Assembly: GCA_963676095.1 (NCBI GenBank)
Contig: OY781040.1
Location: forward strand, 2,418,001-2,482,000
Source of the DNA: G963676095 sp963676095
Lineage (GTDB): Bacteria > Bacteroidota > Bacteroidia > Bacteroidales > Prolixibacteraceae
Direction: 5' to 3'
Length of the DNA: 64,000 bases
In this document: piece after piece, positions 44,720 through 54,509 of the stretch
How the letters are laid out: each line of letters opens with the position of its first letter
How positions within the stretch are numbered: the stretch's first letter is position 1
Program-made: the position numbers and the translations under genes
Notes under the pieces: model-generated
Databases searched by the model: none
What the model was told of the DNA's origin: nothing
Seen by the model: the letters and a program-made list of their open reading frames with translations, nothing else

Positions 44720-44893
44720 GGGACCGTCTAAAAAGTCTGACAAGTTTTTTGGAGACTATCAGATTGTAAGTACAGGTTCAGTCTCTCATCCCTCCAAATC
44801 CCGAATTAAATTCGGGATTTGGAGGGGTGAATCGCAGCACAGCTTTCAATTTGTAAGTTGAAAATCGCTGGAATCTACTTTTTGGACAGCCTC
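44720..44893. mobile_element. MITE-like element with central palindrome
   Basis: Non-coding element of about 174 bases. The ends are imperfect terminal inverted repeats: GGGACCGTCTAAAAAGT (44720-44736) against GAGGCTGTCCAAAAAGT (reverse complement of 44877-44893), 13 of 17 identical. The right end has the GAGGCTGTCC form seen at ends of several Bacteroidetes IS. Inside is an 18-bp perfect palindrome. It lies between two convergent genes. No target-site duplication was recognised. Confidence 0.45.
44790..44826. terminator. perfect 18-bp-arm palindrome, convergent terminator candidate
   Basis: CCCTCCAAATCCCGAATT (44790-44807), single central A, complement at 44809-44826. It lies between the convergent hydrolase (+) and AraC (-) genes and could end both transcripts, though T runs are weak. 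Confidence 0.6.
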
Positions 44894-44919
44894 AATCTTG
44901 TTAAAAAGAAGCGCTGTTT

Positions 44920-45825
44920 CTACCCCGTTGGTCCCGAAATAATCCTTCCCCTGCGATACTCGCGGGGAGATACGTTCATTGCTTTCCTGAACCGGCGCGA
45001 AAAATAAAACTGGTCTTCAAATCCCGCTTCCCTGGCGACATCGGCAACCGAAAGCTCCTTATTATCCAATAGCCTGCATGAATATTGTATTTTCAGCTGA
45101 ATAAAATAGTCGATCGGGGAAAATCCGGTCCGCCCAAGGAATTGCCGGGAAAAATAAGAGGCTGAAAGGTTTACTTCCCCGGCAAGTTCTGCCAGGGTTA
45201 ATTTCTTCTTCAGGTTCTCCAGCATGAAGTTAATGATCAGGCTTACCGGGTCGTTGGTTATTTGCTCATTAATCACGCGGTATTGCTTCAGGTGCGTAAA
45301 AGTAGCCAGCAAATAGGGAAGACATTGATTTACGTACTCGAGAATCCCGATACTGAAACCCCGCTCCAGATTTTGGAAAATTTCCCCGAAAAGGTCAATC
45401 CGTTCGCTAATCCGGGATGTTTTATTCCTTTCAACCGCAATAGCCTGGGGCTGGCTCCCGGCAATGTATTTCGACTTTTTACCGGCAAAATGGATCCAGT
45501 AGATCGACCATGGATCCTTTATATCCGCATAATAGGCGTGAGGGGCACCCTGAGGAATAATAAAATAATGATCCGGCGGAAGAATATAGTCTTTGCCGGA
45601 TATTTTTATAGTACCGAACCCTTCGGTATTATATAACAAAATTGACTGAGAGATTCCTTCTGTTCGTTCACGAAAATGATAACGGGCATGCGGATAGTAC
45701 CCGATGTCTGTCAGATATAAATCCTCAATCAAAGGATTCCGCTTAAGAATGTCCAGAATCTTGTCAGGGATGACATAACTTAACTGCCCCGGAAACCCAT
45801 CCTGCTTTTTCATATGTTTACCCAT
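44920..45825 (-). CDS. AraC-family transcriptional regulator
   Basis: About 301 residues; the start at 45825 (MGKHMKKQD) is preferred over an ATG 12 codons upstream. An N-terminal cupin-like sensor (SILLYNTEGFGTIKISGKDYILPPDHYFIIPQGAPHAYYAD, HFAGKKSKY) is followed by two C-terminal helix-turn-helix units: KKLTLAELAGEVNLSASYFSRQFLGRTGFSPIDYF and LSVADVAREAGFEDQFYFSRRFRKAMNVSPREYRR. The cupin suggests sugar sensing. It is transcribed away from the MFS/GH2/DUF5107 genes, its probable targets. A perfect palindrome lies in the shared upstream region. Confidence 0.88.
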   Translation of the reverse strand: MGKHMKKQDGFPGQLSYVIPDKILDILKRNPLIEDLYLTDIGYYPHARYHFRERTEGISQSILLYNTEGFGTIKISGKDYILPPDHYFIIPQGAPHAYYADIKDPWSIYWIHFAGKKSKYIAGSQPQAIAVERNKTSRISERIDLFGEIFQNLERGFSIGILEYVNQCLPYLLATFTHLKQYRVINEQITNDPVSLIINFMLENLKKKLTLAELAGEVNLSASYFSRQFLGRTGFSPIDYFIQLKIQYSCRLLDNKELSVADVAREAGFEDQFYFSRRFRKAMNVSPREYRRGRIISGPTG

Positions 45826-45925
45826 GTTTAAATACCTATAGAACCACCAACCATAAAACAATCTAACGCATAATCATCTTCCTGCGCACTTTCCCCAATA
45901 TATCCTGTTTCAACAATTATTAACA

Positions 45926-45940
45926 GATATTGTCAATATC
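45926..45940. promoter_or_regulatory. palindromic operator candidate
   Basis: GATATTGTCAATATC, perfect 7-bp arms around a single T, inside the 305-base divergent region between the AraC gene and the MFS gene. AraC proteins usually bind direct repeats, so this may serve another regulator. The rest of the gap is AT-rich and shows no gene. Confidence 0.35.
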
Positions 45941-46130
45941 ATACTTATATCCGGAAAAACCTGATATTTCAAAAGTACTAATTATTCACAACTTGAAACA
46001 ATTTCAAGGATCAGGAACAAAAGGACAGACAATAATAACAGAGCAATATTATCCATATAAAAATAAAATCCTTCATGGATGCTGTCCCGGATCTTTGATA
46101 GTTTTGTCATCAGACTAAATCAAATAAACG

Positions 46131-47513
46131 GTGAAAGGATCAACTTTAAACAAACGGTTTATTATGGGGATCACCCTGGTCTCCGCTATGGGTGGGTTAT
46201 TATTTGGCTACGATTGGGTGGTCATCGGCGGGGCCAAACCCTTTTATGAACGGTTCTTCGGTATAGCAGCGATCCCTTACTTACAGGGATGGGCTATGAG
46301 CAGCGCCCTGATCGGATGTCTGTTTGGGGCCGTAATGTCAGGCTATTTATCAGACCGGTATGGCCGTAAATTACCGTTGATCACTGCTGCCGCACTCTTT
46401 ACCGTATCGGCCATCGGAACAGGTGCCGTTTCGCTGTTTACGCCATTTGTTGTTTACCGGCTGATCGGAGGGGCCGGGATAGGCCTCGCGTCAGCGATAT
46501 CGCCCATGTACATTGCTGAAATTTCCCCTGCCCAAATCAGGGGCCGGCTGGTATCCGTCAACCAGCTGACAATAGTTATTGGCATTTTAGCTGCCCAAAT
46601 CATTAATTACCTGATTGCTGAAAAGATTGAACCCGGATCCGGAGACCAGGAAATCCTCCGGTCGTGGAACGGGCAAATGGGCTGGCGCTGGATGTTCTGG
46701 GCCGAAACAATCCCTGCATTCCTGTTTTTTATATTGGCTTTTACAATCCCTGAAAGCCCTCGTTTTCTGATCGGAAAAGGAAAAAATTCACAGGCCCTTT
46801 CAATCCTGGAGCGCATAGGCGGAAAAGAGTATGCCGATATTGAGGAAAAAAGTATCATTCAGACAGTGACTTCTGCCTCACCGAAAATAAACTGGGACGG
46901 ACTAAAAGCCAAAAAAGTACGTCCTCTGTTAATTGCAGGTATTATTTTGGCCATCTTTCAGCAATGGTGCGGGATCAACGTCATTTTCAACTATGCCGAA
47001 GAAATATTTACATCGGCTGGCTATTCCGTCGGCGATATGCTATTTAATATTGTCATCACCGGTACGGTAAACCTCATTTTTACACTCATTGCAATGCGTA
47101 TGGTCGATAACTGGGGACGCCGCAAATTAATGCTGCTAGGATCCGGCGGACTTGCCTTTATTTACCTTATCCTGGGAGGCAGTTATTTTATTGAAATTAA
47201 GGGATTTGCCATTCTCTTGCTGGTCCTGCTTGCTATTGCCACTTATGCGATGACCCTGGCACCTGTCACCTGGGTTGTTCTTTCTGAGATTTTCCCAAAC
47301 AAGATACGAGGTGCCGCGATGGCAATTGCCACGACATCGCTGTGGCTTGCTTGTTTCGTGCTTACCTACACGTTTCCTGTTTTAAACAGGTGGCTTAATG
47401 CAAGCGGAACTTTCTGGCTATATGCTTTCATCTGTCTGTCAGGATTTCTGTTTATCCTGAAAAGACTTCCTGAAACAAAAGGGAAGACGCTTGAAGAAAT
47501 CGAAGGAATGTAG
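46131..47513 (+). CDS. MFS sugar porter
   Basis: Inner-membrane sugar/H+ symporter of 460 residues, 12 helices. GTG start; the following residues (LNKRFIMGITLVSAMGGLLFGYDWVVIGG) align with the usual start of Bacteroidetes sugar porters. Signatures: GYLSDRYGRK after helix 2, PMYIAEISPAQIRGRLVS (loop 4-5), PESPRFL, QQWCGINVIFNYAEEIF (helix 7 sugar site), and PETKGKTLEEIE at the end. It heads the GH2/DUF5107 operon, so the sugar is probably a galactoside, glucuronide or rhamnoside product; the exact sugar is unknown. Confidence 0.88.
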   Translation: MKGSTLNKRFIMGITLVSAMGGLLFGYDWVVIGGAKPFYERFFGIAAIPYLQGWAMSSALIGCLFGAVMSGYLSDRYGRKLPLITAAALFTVSAIGTGAVSLFTPFVVYRLIGGAGIGLASAISPMYIAEISPAQIRGRLVSVNQLTIVIGILAAQIINYLIAEKIEPGSGDQEILRSWNGQMGWRWMFWAETIPAFLFFILAFTIPESPRFLIGKGKNSQALSILERIGGKEYADIEEKSIIQTVTSASPKINWDGLKAKKVRPLLIAGIILAIFQQWCGINVIFNYAEEIFTSAGYSVGDMLFNIVITGTVNLIFTLIAMRMVDNWGRRKLMLLGSGGLAFIYLILGGSYFIEIKGFAILLLVLLAIATYAMTLAPVTWVVLSEIFPNKIRGAAMAIATTSLWLACFVLTYTFPVLNRWLNASGTFWLYAFICLSGFLFILKRLPETKGKTLEEIEGM

Positions 47514-47553
47514 ATGCCAAAACAGCCGTAATCAGACGCTGAGTGGCCGAATG

Positions 47554-47585
47554 GTGAATTGGTGAACTGGTGAATTGGCGAATTA
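47554..47585 (+). repeat. tandem 8-mer repeat
   Basis: Four head-to-tail units: GTGAATTG, GTGAACTG, GTGAATTG, GCGAATTA. It lies between the MFS and GH2 genes, 28 bases before the GH2 ATG. The unit length is not a multiple of three, so it is a non-coding leader repeat that can change copy number by slippage. Confidence 0.7.
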
Positions 47586-47612
47586 ATTTATAATTAGAGA
47601 ATTAGGAACGAT

Positions 47613-50453
47613 ATGAAAACCGGATATTTAACAATCATACTCCTGGTAATGGCCTTGCCGGCCTGTCATCAACCGGATACTCAGAAAAAAATTGACCTTT
47701 CCGGCGAATGGGAATTTGCCGTCGATTCGCTGGATCAGGGCATTCCCGGAAAATGGTTTGATCACAGGCTACCTGACCATATTATGCTTCCTGGATCGAT
47801 GACTTCAAACGGGAAAGGGAACGACATCTCCCTGAAAACTCCCTGGACCGGGCAGATTATAGACAGCTCGTATTTTAAGAGCCCGGTCTATGCACAATAC
47901 AGGAAGCCGGATAACATCAAAATTCCGTTCTGGCTCCAGCCCTTAAAATATTATAAAGGAGCTGCATGGTATCAAAGAGAAATTGTAATCCCCGCAACCT
48001 GGAATAAAAAGCATATCAATCTGTTTCTGGAACGCTGCCACTGGGAAAGCCGCCTGTGGGTCGACGGGCAGGAAGCCGGTATGCAAAACTCGTTGGGGAC
48101 CCCTCACCAATACGATCTTTCTTCCTTGCTCACACCCGGGAAACACCGGCTCACGCTGTGTATTGACAATCGGGTGAAAGATATAGACCCGGGTATCAAT
48201 TCGCACAGCATTTCCGACCACACGCAAACGAACTGGAACGGCATCACCGGGCAGATGTTCCTGGAATCCCGCCCGCCAATTTTTATCAAAAATATCGAAG
48301 TGTTCCCCGATATTGAACGTAAACTGATCAATGCAAAGATCAGCGTGGACAACAGTTCGGAGGAAAAAACAAAAATACACCTTGTCCTCGAAGCAACGGG
48401 GAAAACTTCTCCGGGATCACAGGCCTATGATTTAAGGATAAATCCGGGAAAGAATGTGCTGACTGTAAACTATGCTATGGGCGATGATTTCAGTTTCTGG
48501 AACGAATTCCATCCCGAAGTTTACGGGCTCACCGCAATTTTACAGGGAAAGGTGCCGGATGAAAGCGATACCTGCCGGACCGTTTTTGGCATGCGCGAGA
48601 TCCGGACAGAAGGGAAACATATCCTGGTCAACGGACTGCCCGTGTTTTTACGCGGAACACTTGAATGTGCCATCTTTCCAAAAACAGGCTACCCTCCTAC
48701 TGACGTCAATGCCTGGCTCCGCATTTTCAGGATTTGCCGCGCGCATGGGTTGAACCATATGCGGTTTCATTCATGGTGCCCGCCCGAAGCCGCTTTCCTT
48801 GCTGCCGACCAGACCGGTTTTTACCTGCAGGTAGAATGTTCGTCCTGGGCAAACCAATCGACTACGCTGGGCGACGGTAAGCCATTCGACAAATATCTGT
48901 ACGAAGAGAGCGAACGCATGGTTGAAACATACGGAAACCACCCGTCGTTTTGCATGATGGCCTACGGGAACGAGCCGGGAGGAAATAATCAGGTTCCTTT
49001 TCTGACCAAATTCGTGAGCTTCTGGAAAAACAAAGACAGCCGGCGTATTTACACCTCCGGGGCCGGTTGGCCCAACCTTCCTGTTAACGATTACCTGAGT
49101 GACTCGAACCCTCGTATCCAGCACTGGGGCGAAGGGCTAAAAAGCATCATTAACTCAAAGGCCCCCTCAACCGATTTCGACTGGTCCGGTTATATCGACC
49201 AATTTTCACAGCCGGTAGTTAGCCATGAAATCGGTCAATGGTGCGCCTATCCGGACTTTAAAGAAATTGCAGCATACGACGGGATCCTTCGTGCCCGGAA
49301 TTTTGAAATCTTCAGGGAAACGCTGAAAAAAAACGGGATGGAAAAACTGGCGGACAGCCTTCTGCTGGCCTCCGGAAAACTTCAGGCGCTTTGCTATAAG
49401 GCCGACATTGAGGCTGAACTGCGCACAAAAGACCTTGGCGGTTTTCAACTGCTCGATCTGCACGATTTTCCGGGACAGGGAACTGCACTTGTCGGGGTGC
49501 TGAATTCATTCTGGGATGAAAAAGGCTATATATCCCCTGAAGAATACAGACATTTCTGTAATTCCACCGTTCCGCTGGTACGCATGAAAAAAAGAATCTT
49601 TACAAATGACGAGAAGTTTGAGGCTTCTGCCGAAGTTGCCCATTATGGGGAAAAAACAATCACTGGCTGTATCCCTGAATGGAAAATTACAAACCCCAAA
49701 AGCGAAGTAATTATAAAAGGAAAATTGGCAGAAACAGATCTGCCGGTCGGAAACGGGTTCCCGATCGGTAAAATCTCATTCCCGTTAAACAAGATAGCCC
49801 GTCCGGAAAAACTGACGCTCACAATAGCGATCGATTCACTTTACAACAGCTGGGATTTTTGGGTCTATCCGGCAAAAAAGGAAGCAATCAAAGGGGAAGA
49901 AAAAATCCGCGTCGTTCAAAAGGCCAATCCGGCAACTATCGGTTTCCTGAGAAACGGAGGCCTGGTTTTGCTGACCCTGAAAAAAGGAACGCTTTCGCCG
50001 CAAATGGGTGGAACAATCCCGGTCGGTTTCTCGAGCATTTTCTGGAACACGGCATGGACACTAGGGCAGGCCCCCCATACACTTGGAATACTTTGTAACC
50101 CGGAGCACCCGGCCCTGGCTGAGTTCCCTACGGAGTACCACAGCAACTGGCAGTGGTGGGATGCAATGAGCCATTCAGGAGCCATAGACCTGACCAGTCT
50201 GCCACACAGTCTGAACCCGGTTGTGCGGGTAATCGACGACTGGTTTACAAACCGGCCCCTTGCCCTGATTTTTGAGGCGAAGGTTGGGAAGGGCAAATTA
50301 CTGGTATCGGGTATTGATTTGACTTCCAACCTAAAAGAACGGAAGGAGGCCTCCCAGTTACTTTACAGTCTGAAAAAATATATGGCCGGCAGCAATTTTA
50401 ATCCTTCAACAGAAATTGAAGCCGGTCAGATCAGTAACCTGATCAGTGAATAA
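47613..50453 (+). CDS. GH2-family glycoside hydrolase lipoprotein
   Basis: Lipoprotein of 946 residues with lipobox MALPAC. The sugar-binding N-terminal domain (YYKGAAWYQREIVIPATWNKKHI, ERCHWESRLWVDGQEAG) and the Ig-like middle lead to the TIM barrel. The acid/base is Glu454 in YGNEPGG, right after Asn, and the nucleophile is Glu539 in SHEIGQW. These are GH2 hallmarks. It would cleave beta-galactosides, beta-glucuronides or similar in the periplasm or on the surface; specificity is not clear. The C-terminal 300 residues are a further beta region. The MFS porter upstream imports the product. Confidence 0.85.
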   Translation: MKTGYLTIILLVMALPACHQPDTQKKIDLSGEWEFAVDSLDQGIPGKWFDHRLPDHIMLPGSMTSNGKGNDISLKTPWTGQIIDSSYFKSPVYAQYRKPDNIKIPFWLQPLKYYKGAAWYQREIVIPATWNKKHINLFLERCHWESRLWVDGQEAGMQNSLGTPHQYDLSSLLTPGKHRLTLCIDNRVKDIDPGINSHSISDHTQTNWNGITGQMFLESRPPIFIKNIEVFPDIERKLINAKISVDNSSEEKTKIHLVLEATGKTSPGSQAYDLRINPGKNVLTVNYAMGDDFSFWNEFHPEVYGLTAILQGKVPDESDTCRTVFGMREIRTEGKHILVNGLPVFLRGTLECAIFPKTGYPPTDVNAWLRIFRICRAHGLNHMRFHSWCPPEAAFLAADQTGFYLQVECSSWANQSTTLGDGKPFDKYLYEESERMVETYGNHPSFCMMAYGNEPGGNNQVPFLTKFVSFWKNKDSRRIYTSGAGWPNLPVNDYLSDSNPRIQHWGEGLKSIINSKAPSTDFDWSGYIDQFSQPVVSHEIGQWCAYPDFKEIAAYDGILRARNFEIFRETLKKNGMEKLADSLLLASGKLQALCYKADIEAELRTKDLGGFQLLDLHDFPGQGTALVGVLNSFWDEKGYISPEEYRHFCNSTVPLVRMKKRIFTNDEKFEASAEVAHYGEKTITGCIPEWKITNPKSEVIIKGKLAETDLPVGNGFPIGKISFPLNKIARPEKLTLTIAIDSLYNSWDFWVYPAKKEAIKGEEKIRVVQKANPATIGFLRNGGLVLLTLKKGTLSPQMGGTIPVGFSSIFWNTAWTLGQAPHTLGILCNPEHPALAEFPTEYHSNWQWWDAMSHSGAIDLTSLPHSLNPVVRVIDDWFTNRPLALIFEAKVGKGKLLVSGIDLTSNLKERKEASQLLYSLKKYMAGSNFNPSTEIEAGQISNLISE

Positions 50454-50490
50454 GAAAGAAAAATTTCGATAATTATACAATGAACAGAAT

Positions 50491-53400
50491 ATGTCGGTGA
50501 AAGCTTGGTATGAAAAAGTTTTGATCCCAACCTATGGAGTTGGGAAGAGGGAGAAAAACCCATTGTTTCTTGAAAAACGGGTTTATCAGGGAAGCAGCGG
50601 AGTTGTTTATCCTCATCCGGTTATTGAAAAGATTGAAGACGAAAAAAAAGAAGTAGAATGGGAAGCTGTTTTTTTGGAAAACCAGTACCTGAAAATTATG
50701 ATCCTTCCTCAGCTGGGCGGACGCATTCAGATGGCTTATGATAAAACCAAACAACGTCATTTTGTATATTACAACCAGGTTATCAAGCCTGCACTGGTTG
50801 GTTTGACCGGTCCCTGGATTTCAGGAGGCATTGAATTTAACTGGCCGCAACATCATCGTCCGTCGACTTATGAACCGACCGATCACCTGATCGAACGCCA
50901 TCCGGACGGGAGTGTGACCGTTTGGTGCAACGAACTGGAACGCATGTTCCGTACCCGCGGCATGGCAGGGTTCACATTATATCCGGATAAAGCTTATCTC
51001 GAAATAAAAGTAAAACTTTACAACCGTACCGATCATCCGCAAACATTCCTGTGGTGGGCAAATCCGGCGGTCAAGGTAAATGATGATTACCAGTCGGTTT
51101 TTCCTCCCGATGTAAATGCGGTATTCGATCACGGAAAACGCGACGTTTCTGAGTTTCCCGTTGCAAAAGGCACTTACTATAAAGTTGACTACTCTCCCGG
51201 AACGGATATTTCCCGGTACAAAAATATCCCGGTCCCGACTTCATACATGGCGATCACATCCGGTTATGACTTTGTGGGCGGTTATGAAAACGACAGCCGG
51301 GGAGGCCTGCTTCACGTGGCAGATCATCATATATCACCCGGGAAAAAACAATGGACATGGGGGAACGGCGATTTTGGACAGGCATGGGACCGGAACCTGA
51401 CAGACGAAGACGGGCCTTACATCGAGTTAATGTGCGGCGTTTATACGGATAACCAGCCCGATTTTTCCTGGTTGATGCCTGGCGAAGAAAAGTCGTTCAG
51501 TCAATACTTTATGCCTTACAGGGACTTGGGCGTAGTAAAAAATGCTACCCGGGAAGCGATGTTAAGCCTCGGGACCAAAGACGGGAAAACGGCTGTTAAA
51601 ATTTATACGACAGCAGCCTATCCTGCAGGGAAAGTTTTACTTAGCAGCGAAGGCAGGGTCCTTTTAGATGATACATTCGATTTTCACCCCGGAACTTCAT
51701 ACGGGAAAGTATTGAACCTGCCCGCAGAAGTCAATCCTGACAAACTGGACATTTCCGTTTTTACAGCAGAAGGTGTTTGCCTTGTAAAGTGGACAACAGA
51801 ACCAATACAAAAAAAGGAGATACCGTCGCCGGCAAGAGCGGCGAAAGATCCCAAAGAAATTGGAAGCAACGAACAGCTTTATCTTACCGGCCTGCACCTG
51901 GAACAATACCGTCATGCGACTTACGATCCCCGCCCCTATTATGAAGAAGCACTGTCGCGCGACCCGAAAGAAAGCCGCTGTAATAACGCGCTTGGTCTCT
52001 GGTACCTGCGGCGGGGACAGTTTGCGAAAGCTGAACGTTATTTTAGGACCGCTATTGATACGCTCACCGAGAGAAACCCAAACCCGGTTGACGGAGAACC
52101 TTTTTTCAATTTAGGCCTGGCACAACGCTATCAGGGAAAAACAGAAGAAGCGTACAATGCCTTTTATAAATCTGTCTGGAATGCCGCCTGGATGGACAAT
52201 GGTTATTTTCAGATTGCACGGATTGAAACCCTTAACGGCAAATGGGATCCTGCGCTGGAAGCCATTGACCGTTCGTTGATCCGGAACTGGCACAACCATA
52301 AAGCCCGGCAACTAAAAGTAAGCATCCTCCGCCATTTAAATAAAAAAGAAGAAGCACTGGCATTATGCAGGGAATCGCTCCATCTGGACCCGTTCAACTT
52401 CAGTTTATATTTTGAAAAATATTTGCTGACTAAAGACGAAAAAGCCCTTTCCGAAATGAAATCGCTGATCCGGGGCAACATTCACAACTACATTGAATTT
52501 TCGCTGGATTATGCTTATGCCGGTCTCTATGAAGAAGCTGTCCGTCTGATATCGACCGGCATTAAAGAACAAGCCGGGAAAAACGTTTACCCGATGGCGG
52601 TTTACTATAAAGCGTGGTTCCTTTCGCTCTCCGGAAAGACGGTTGAAGCAATGAAAGTCCTGACATCGGCCCTTGAACTCTGCCCTGACTTTTGTTTCCC
52701 GAACCAACCGGAGGCCGTAGTGACGTTACAGTGGGCCATTCACCAGAATCCAGGGGACTATAAAGCATTATACTACCTGGGTAATTTCTGGTATGCTTTT
52801 AAGAATTATGAGGAAGCTGTTTCATGCTGGGAAAAATCGACTGAACTTTTCCCGATGTTCCCCACCACACACAGAAACCTGTCCCTTGCCTATTTCAACA
52901 AGCAGCACAACGCAGAAAAAGCGCTTGCTTCTCTTGAGAAAGCCTTTGAACTGGACAAGACCGACGCCCGCATCCTGATGGAACTGGACCAGCTTTATAA
53001 ACGGTTGAATTATTCAGCAGAAGAAAGACTTGCAAGACTGGAGAAGCACCGCTCTCTTTGTGATGAACGGGACGATCTTTTTCTGGAACGGGTTACGCTT
53101 CACAACATCCTTGGAGAATATAAAAAAGCCTATGAATTAATTATGTCACGTAAGTTTCATCCATGGGAAGGAGGTGAAGGAAAGGTAACCAGACAGTATG
53201 TTTTCAGTCTGAAAGAAATAGCCAAACAATCCATCCGGGAAAATGAATTCGAAAAGGCTGTAAAGCTGCTTGTCCTGGCAAGAAAGTATCCTGAAAACCT
53301 GGGAGAAGGGAAACTTTACGGGGCACAGGAAAATGAATTATTATACTGGCTGGGGACCGCTTACGAAGGCATGAACGGCATAAAAGAAGCCAAACGGTTA

Positions 53401-53778
53401 TTTACCGAAGCATCGCAGGGACTGAATAAGGTATCGGCAGCCATATTTTATAACGACCAGCAGCCGGATACTATTTTTTATCAGGGACTGGCCCTTCAAA
53501 AGCTGGGACAAAACGGGGAAGCAGAGAAAAGGTTCGATTCGCTTATCGATTTTGGGAAAGAACACATGAACGATAATGTCAGAATTGACTATTTCGCAGT
53601 CTCTCTGCCCGATTTGCTGATCTGGGATGATGACCTAAACCTCAGGAACCGGGAACTTTGCTATTATCTTATGGCCCTTGGATACCTGGGAAAGCAAGAT
53701 ACGGACAGTGCCAATCGCTATTTTTTAAAGATATCGAACAAGTATAACTTTAATATCGACAATTTACGATCAAACTAG
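50491..53778 (+). CDS. DUF5107 and TPR protein
   Basis: Protein of 1095 residues with no signal peptide, so probably cytosolic. The first 320 residues match DUF5107, a mutarotase-like beta-sandwich (ILPQLGGRIQMAYDKT, WISGGIEFNWPQHHRPSTYEP, with His/Glu-rich pockets). From about 460 on there are about ten or more TPR units (RGQFAKAERYFRTAIDTL, YRHATYDPRPYYEEALSRD, FKNYEEAVSCWEKSTELFP). It follows the GH2 gene by 37 bases. It is often found near sugar-use genes in Bacteroidetes; a sugar-isomerising or scaffold role is inference. It converges on the kdpE-like gene with only 16 bases between stops. Confidence 0.8.
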   Translation: MSVKAWYEKVLIPTYGVGKREKNPLFLEKRVYQGSSGVVYPHPVIEKIEDEKKEVEWEAVFLENQYLKIMILPQLGGRIQMAYDKTKQRHFVYYNQVIKPALVGLTGPWISGGIEFNWPQHHRPSTYEPTDHLIERHPDGSVTVWCNELERMFRTRGMAGFTLYPDKAYLEIKVKLYNRTDHPQTFLWWANPAVKVNDDYQSVFPPDVNAVFDHGKRDVSEFPVAKGTYYKVDYSPGTDISRYKNIPVPTSYMAITSGYDFVGGYENDSRGGLLHVADHHISPGKKQWTWGNGDFGQAWDRNLTDEDGPYIELMCGVYTDNQPDFSWLMPGEEKSFSQYFMPYRDLGVVKNATREAMLSLGTKDGKTAVKIYTTAAYPAGKVLLSSEGRVLLDDTFDFHPGTSYGKVLNLPAEVNPDKLDISVFTAEGVCLVKWTTEPIQKKEIPSPARAAKDPKEIGSNEQLYLTGLHLEQYRHATYDPRPYYEEALSRDPKESRCNNALGLWYLRRGQFAKAERYFRTAIDTLTERNPNPVDGEPFFNLGLAQRYQGKTEEAYNAFYKSVWNAAWMDNGYFQIARIETLNGKWDPALEAIDRSLIRNWHNHKARQLKVSILRHLNKKEEALALCRESLHLDPFNFSLYFEKYLLTKDEKALSEMKSLIRGNIHNYIEFSLDYAYAGLYEEAVRLISTGIKEQAGKNVYPMAVYYKAWFLSLSGKTVEAMKVLTSALELCPDFCFPNQPEAVVTLQWAIHQNPGDYKALYYLGNFWYAFKNYEEAVSCWEKSTELFPMFPTTHRNLSLAYFNKQHNAEKALASLEKAFELDKTDARILMELDQLYKRLNYSAEERLARLEKHRSLCDERDDLFLERVTLHNILGEYKKAYELIMSRKFHPWEGGEGKVTRQYVFSLKEIAKQSIRENEFEKAVKLLVLARKYPENLGEGKLYGAQENELLYWLGTAYEGMNGIKEAKRLFTEASQGLNKVSAAIFYNDQQPDTIFYQGLALQKLGQNGEAEKRFDSLIDFGKEHMNDNVRIDYFAVSLPDLLIWDDDLNLRNRELCYYLMALGYLGKQDTDSANRYFLKISNKYNFNIDNLRSN

Positions 53779-53794
53779 CCGGACAAGGGCATTG

Positions 53795-54478
53795 TCATTC
53801 ACCGAACCGGTACCCGATGCCCGATTCCGTGATCAGCAATCTGGGTTTCGAGGGATTGTCTTCGATCTTTTTCCGCAGTTGCGCCATAAACACCCGGAGG
53901 TATTGGGTCTGCTCGATATACCCGTAACCCCACACTTCCTTCAGTATGTGCTGATGTGTAAGTACCCGTCCCTGGTTTTTTGCTAACAGGCAAAGAAGCG
54001 AAAACTCAGTTGATGTCAGTTTCAGGATCTCATCATTCTTCCTGACTACATGGTTCGCCATATCAATGACGAGTGAGCCGGAGCAGATAACCGGCTCATC
54101 CTTTTTTTCTCCTCCGGAACGGATTGCAGCCCTGATCCTCGCCAACAGTTCACCGCTCCTGAAAGGCTTCGTGAGATAATCGTTAGCCCCGCTATCAAGC
54201 GCACTGATAATATCTTCCTCCGAATCGCGGACAGACAAAACGATTACCGGTTTTAAAAACCATTCACGGAGCTTCTTCAGGATTTCCTGGCCATCGGCAT
54301 CCGGCAGGCCCAGATCGAGAATGATCAGCGACGGATGATAAGTCGCCGCATCCGTCAGCCCTTCTTTTCCGGTTGGCGAATGAATGATCCTGTACCCGCT
54401 GGCAGACAGGGTAATTTCCAACAGACGACGGATCTGAAGTTCATCGTCAATGATCAATATGGTCTCTTTCTCGTTCAT
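53795..54478 (-). CDS. kdpE: KdpE-like response regulator
   Basis: OmpR-family regulator of 227 residues. The receiver domain has the acidic pair DD at 11-12 and phosphorylation site Asp55 (LIILDLGLPD), with VLSVRDSEEDIISALDSGANDYLTKPF for the signalling Thr/Lys. The winged helix (about 130-227) contains LKLTSTEFSLLCLLAKNQGRVLTHQHILKEVWG and the last TESGIGYRF strand. This matches KdpE. It lies downstream of the sensor kinase, and the operon contains K+ transporters, so control of K+ uptake by K+ or turgor is likely. Confidence 0.88.
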   Translation of the reverse strand: MNEKETILIIDDELQIRRLLEITLSASGYRIIHSPTGKEGLTDAATYHPSLIILDLGLPDADGQEILKKLREWFLKPVIVLSVRDSEEDIISALDSGANDYLTKPFRSGELLARIRAAIRSGGEKKDEPVICSGSLVIDMANHVVRKNDEILKLTSTEFSLLCLLAKNQGRVLTHQHILKEVWGYGYIEQTQYLRVFMAQLRKKIEDNPSKPRLLITESGIGYRFGE

Positions 54479-54509
54479 AACTTTTAAAATCAGGACTATC
54501 TTTACACGC

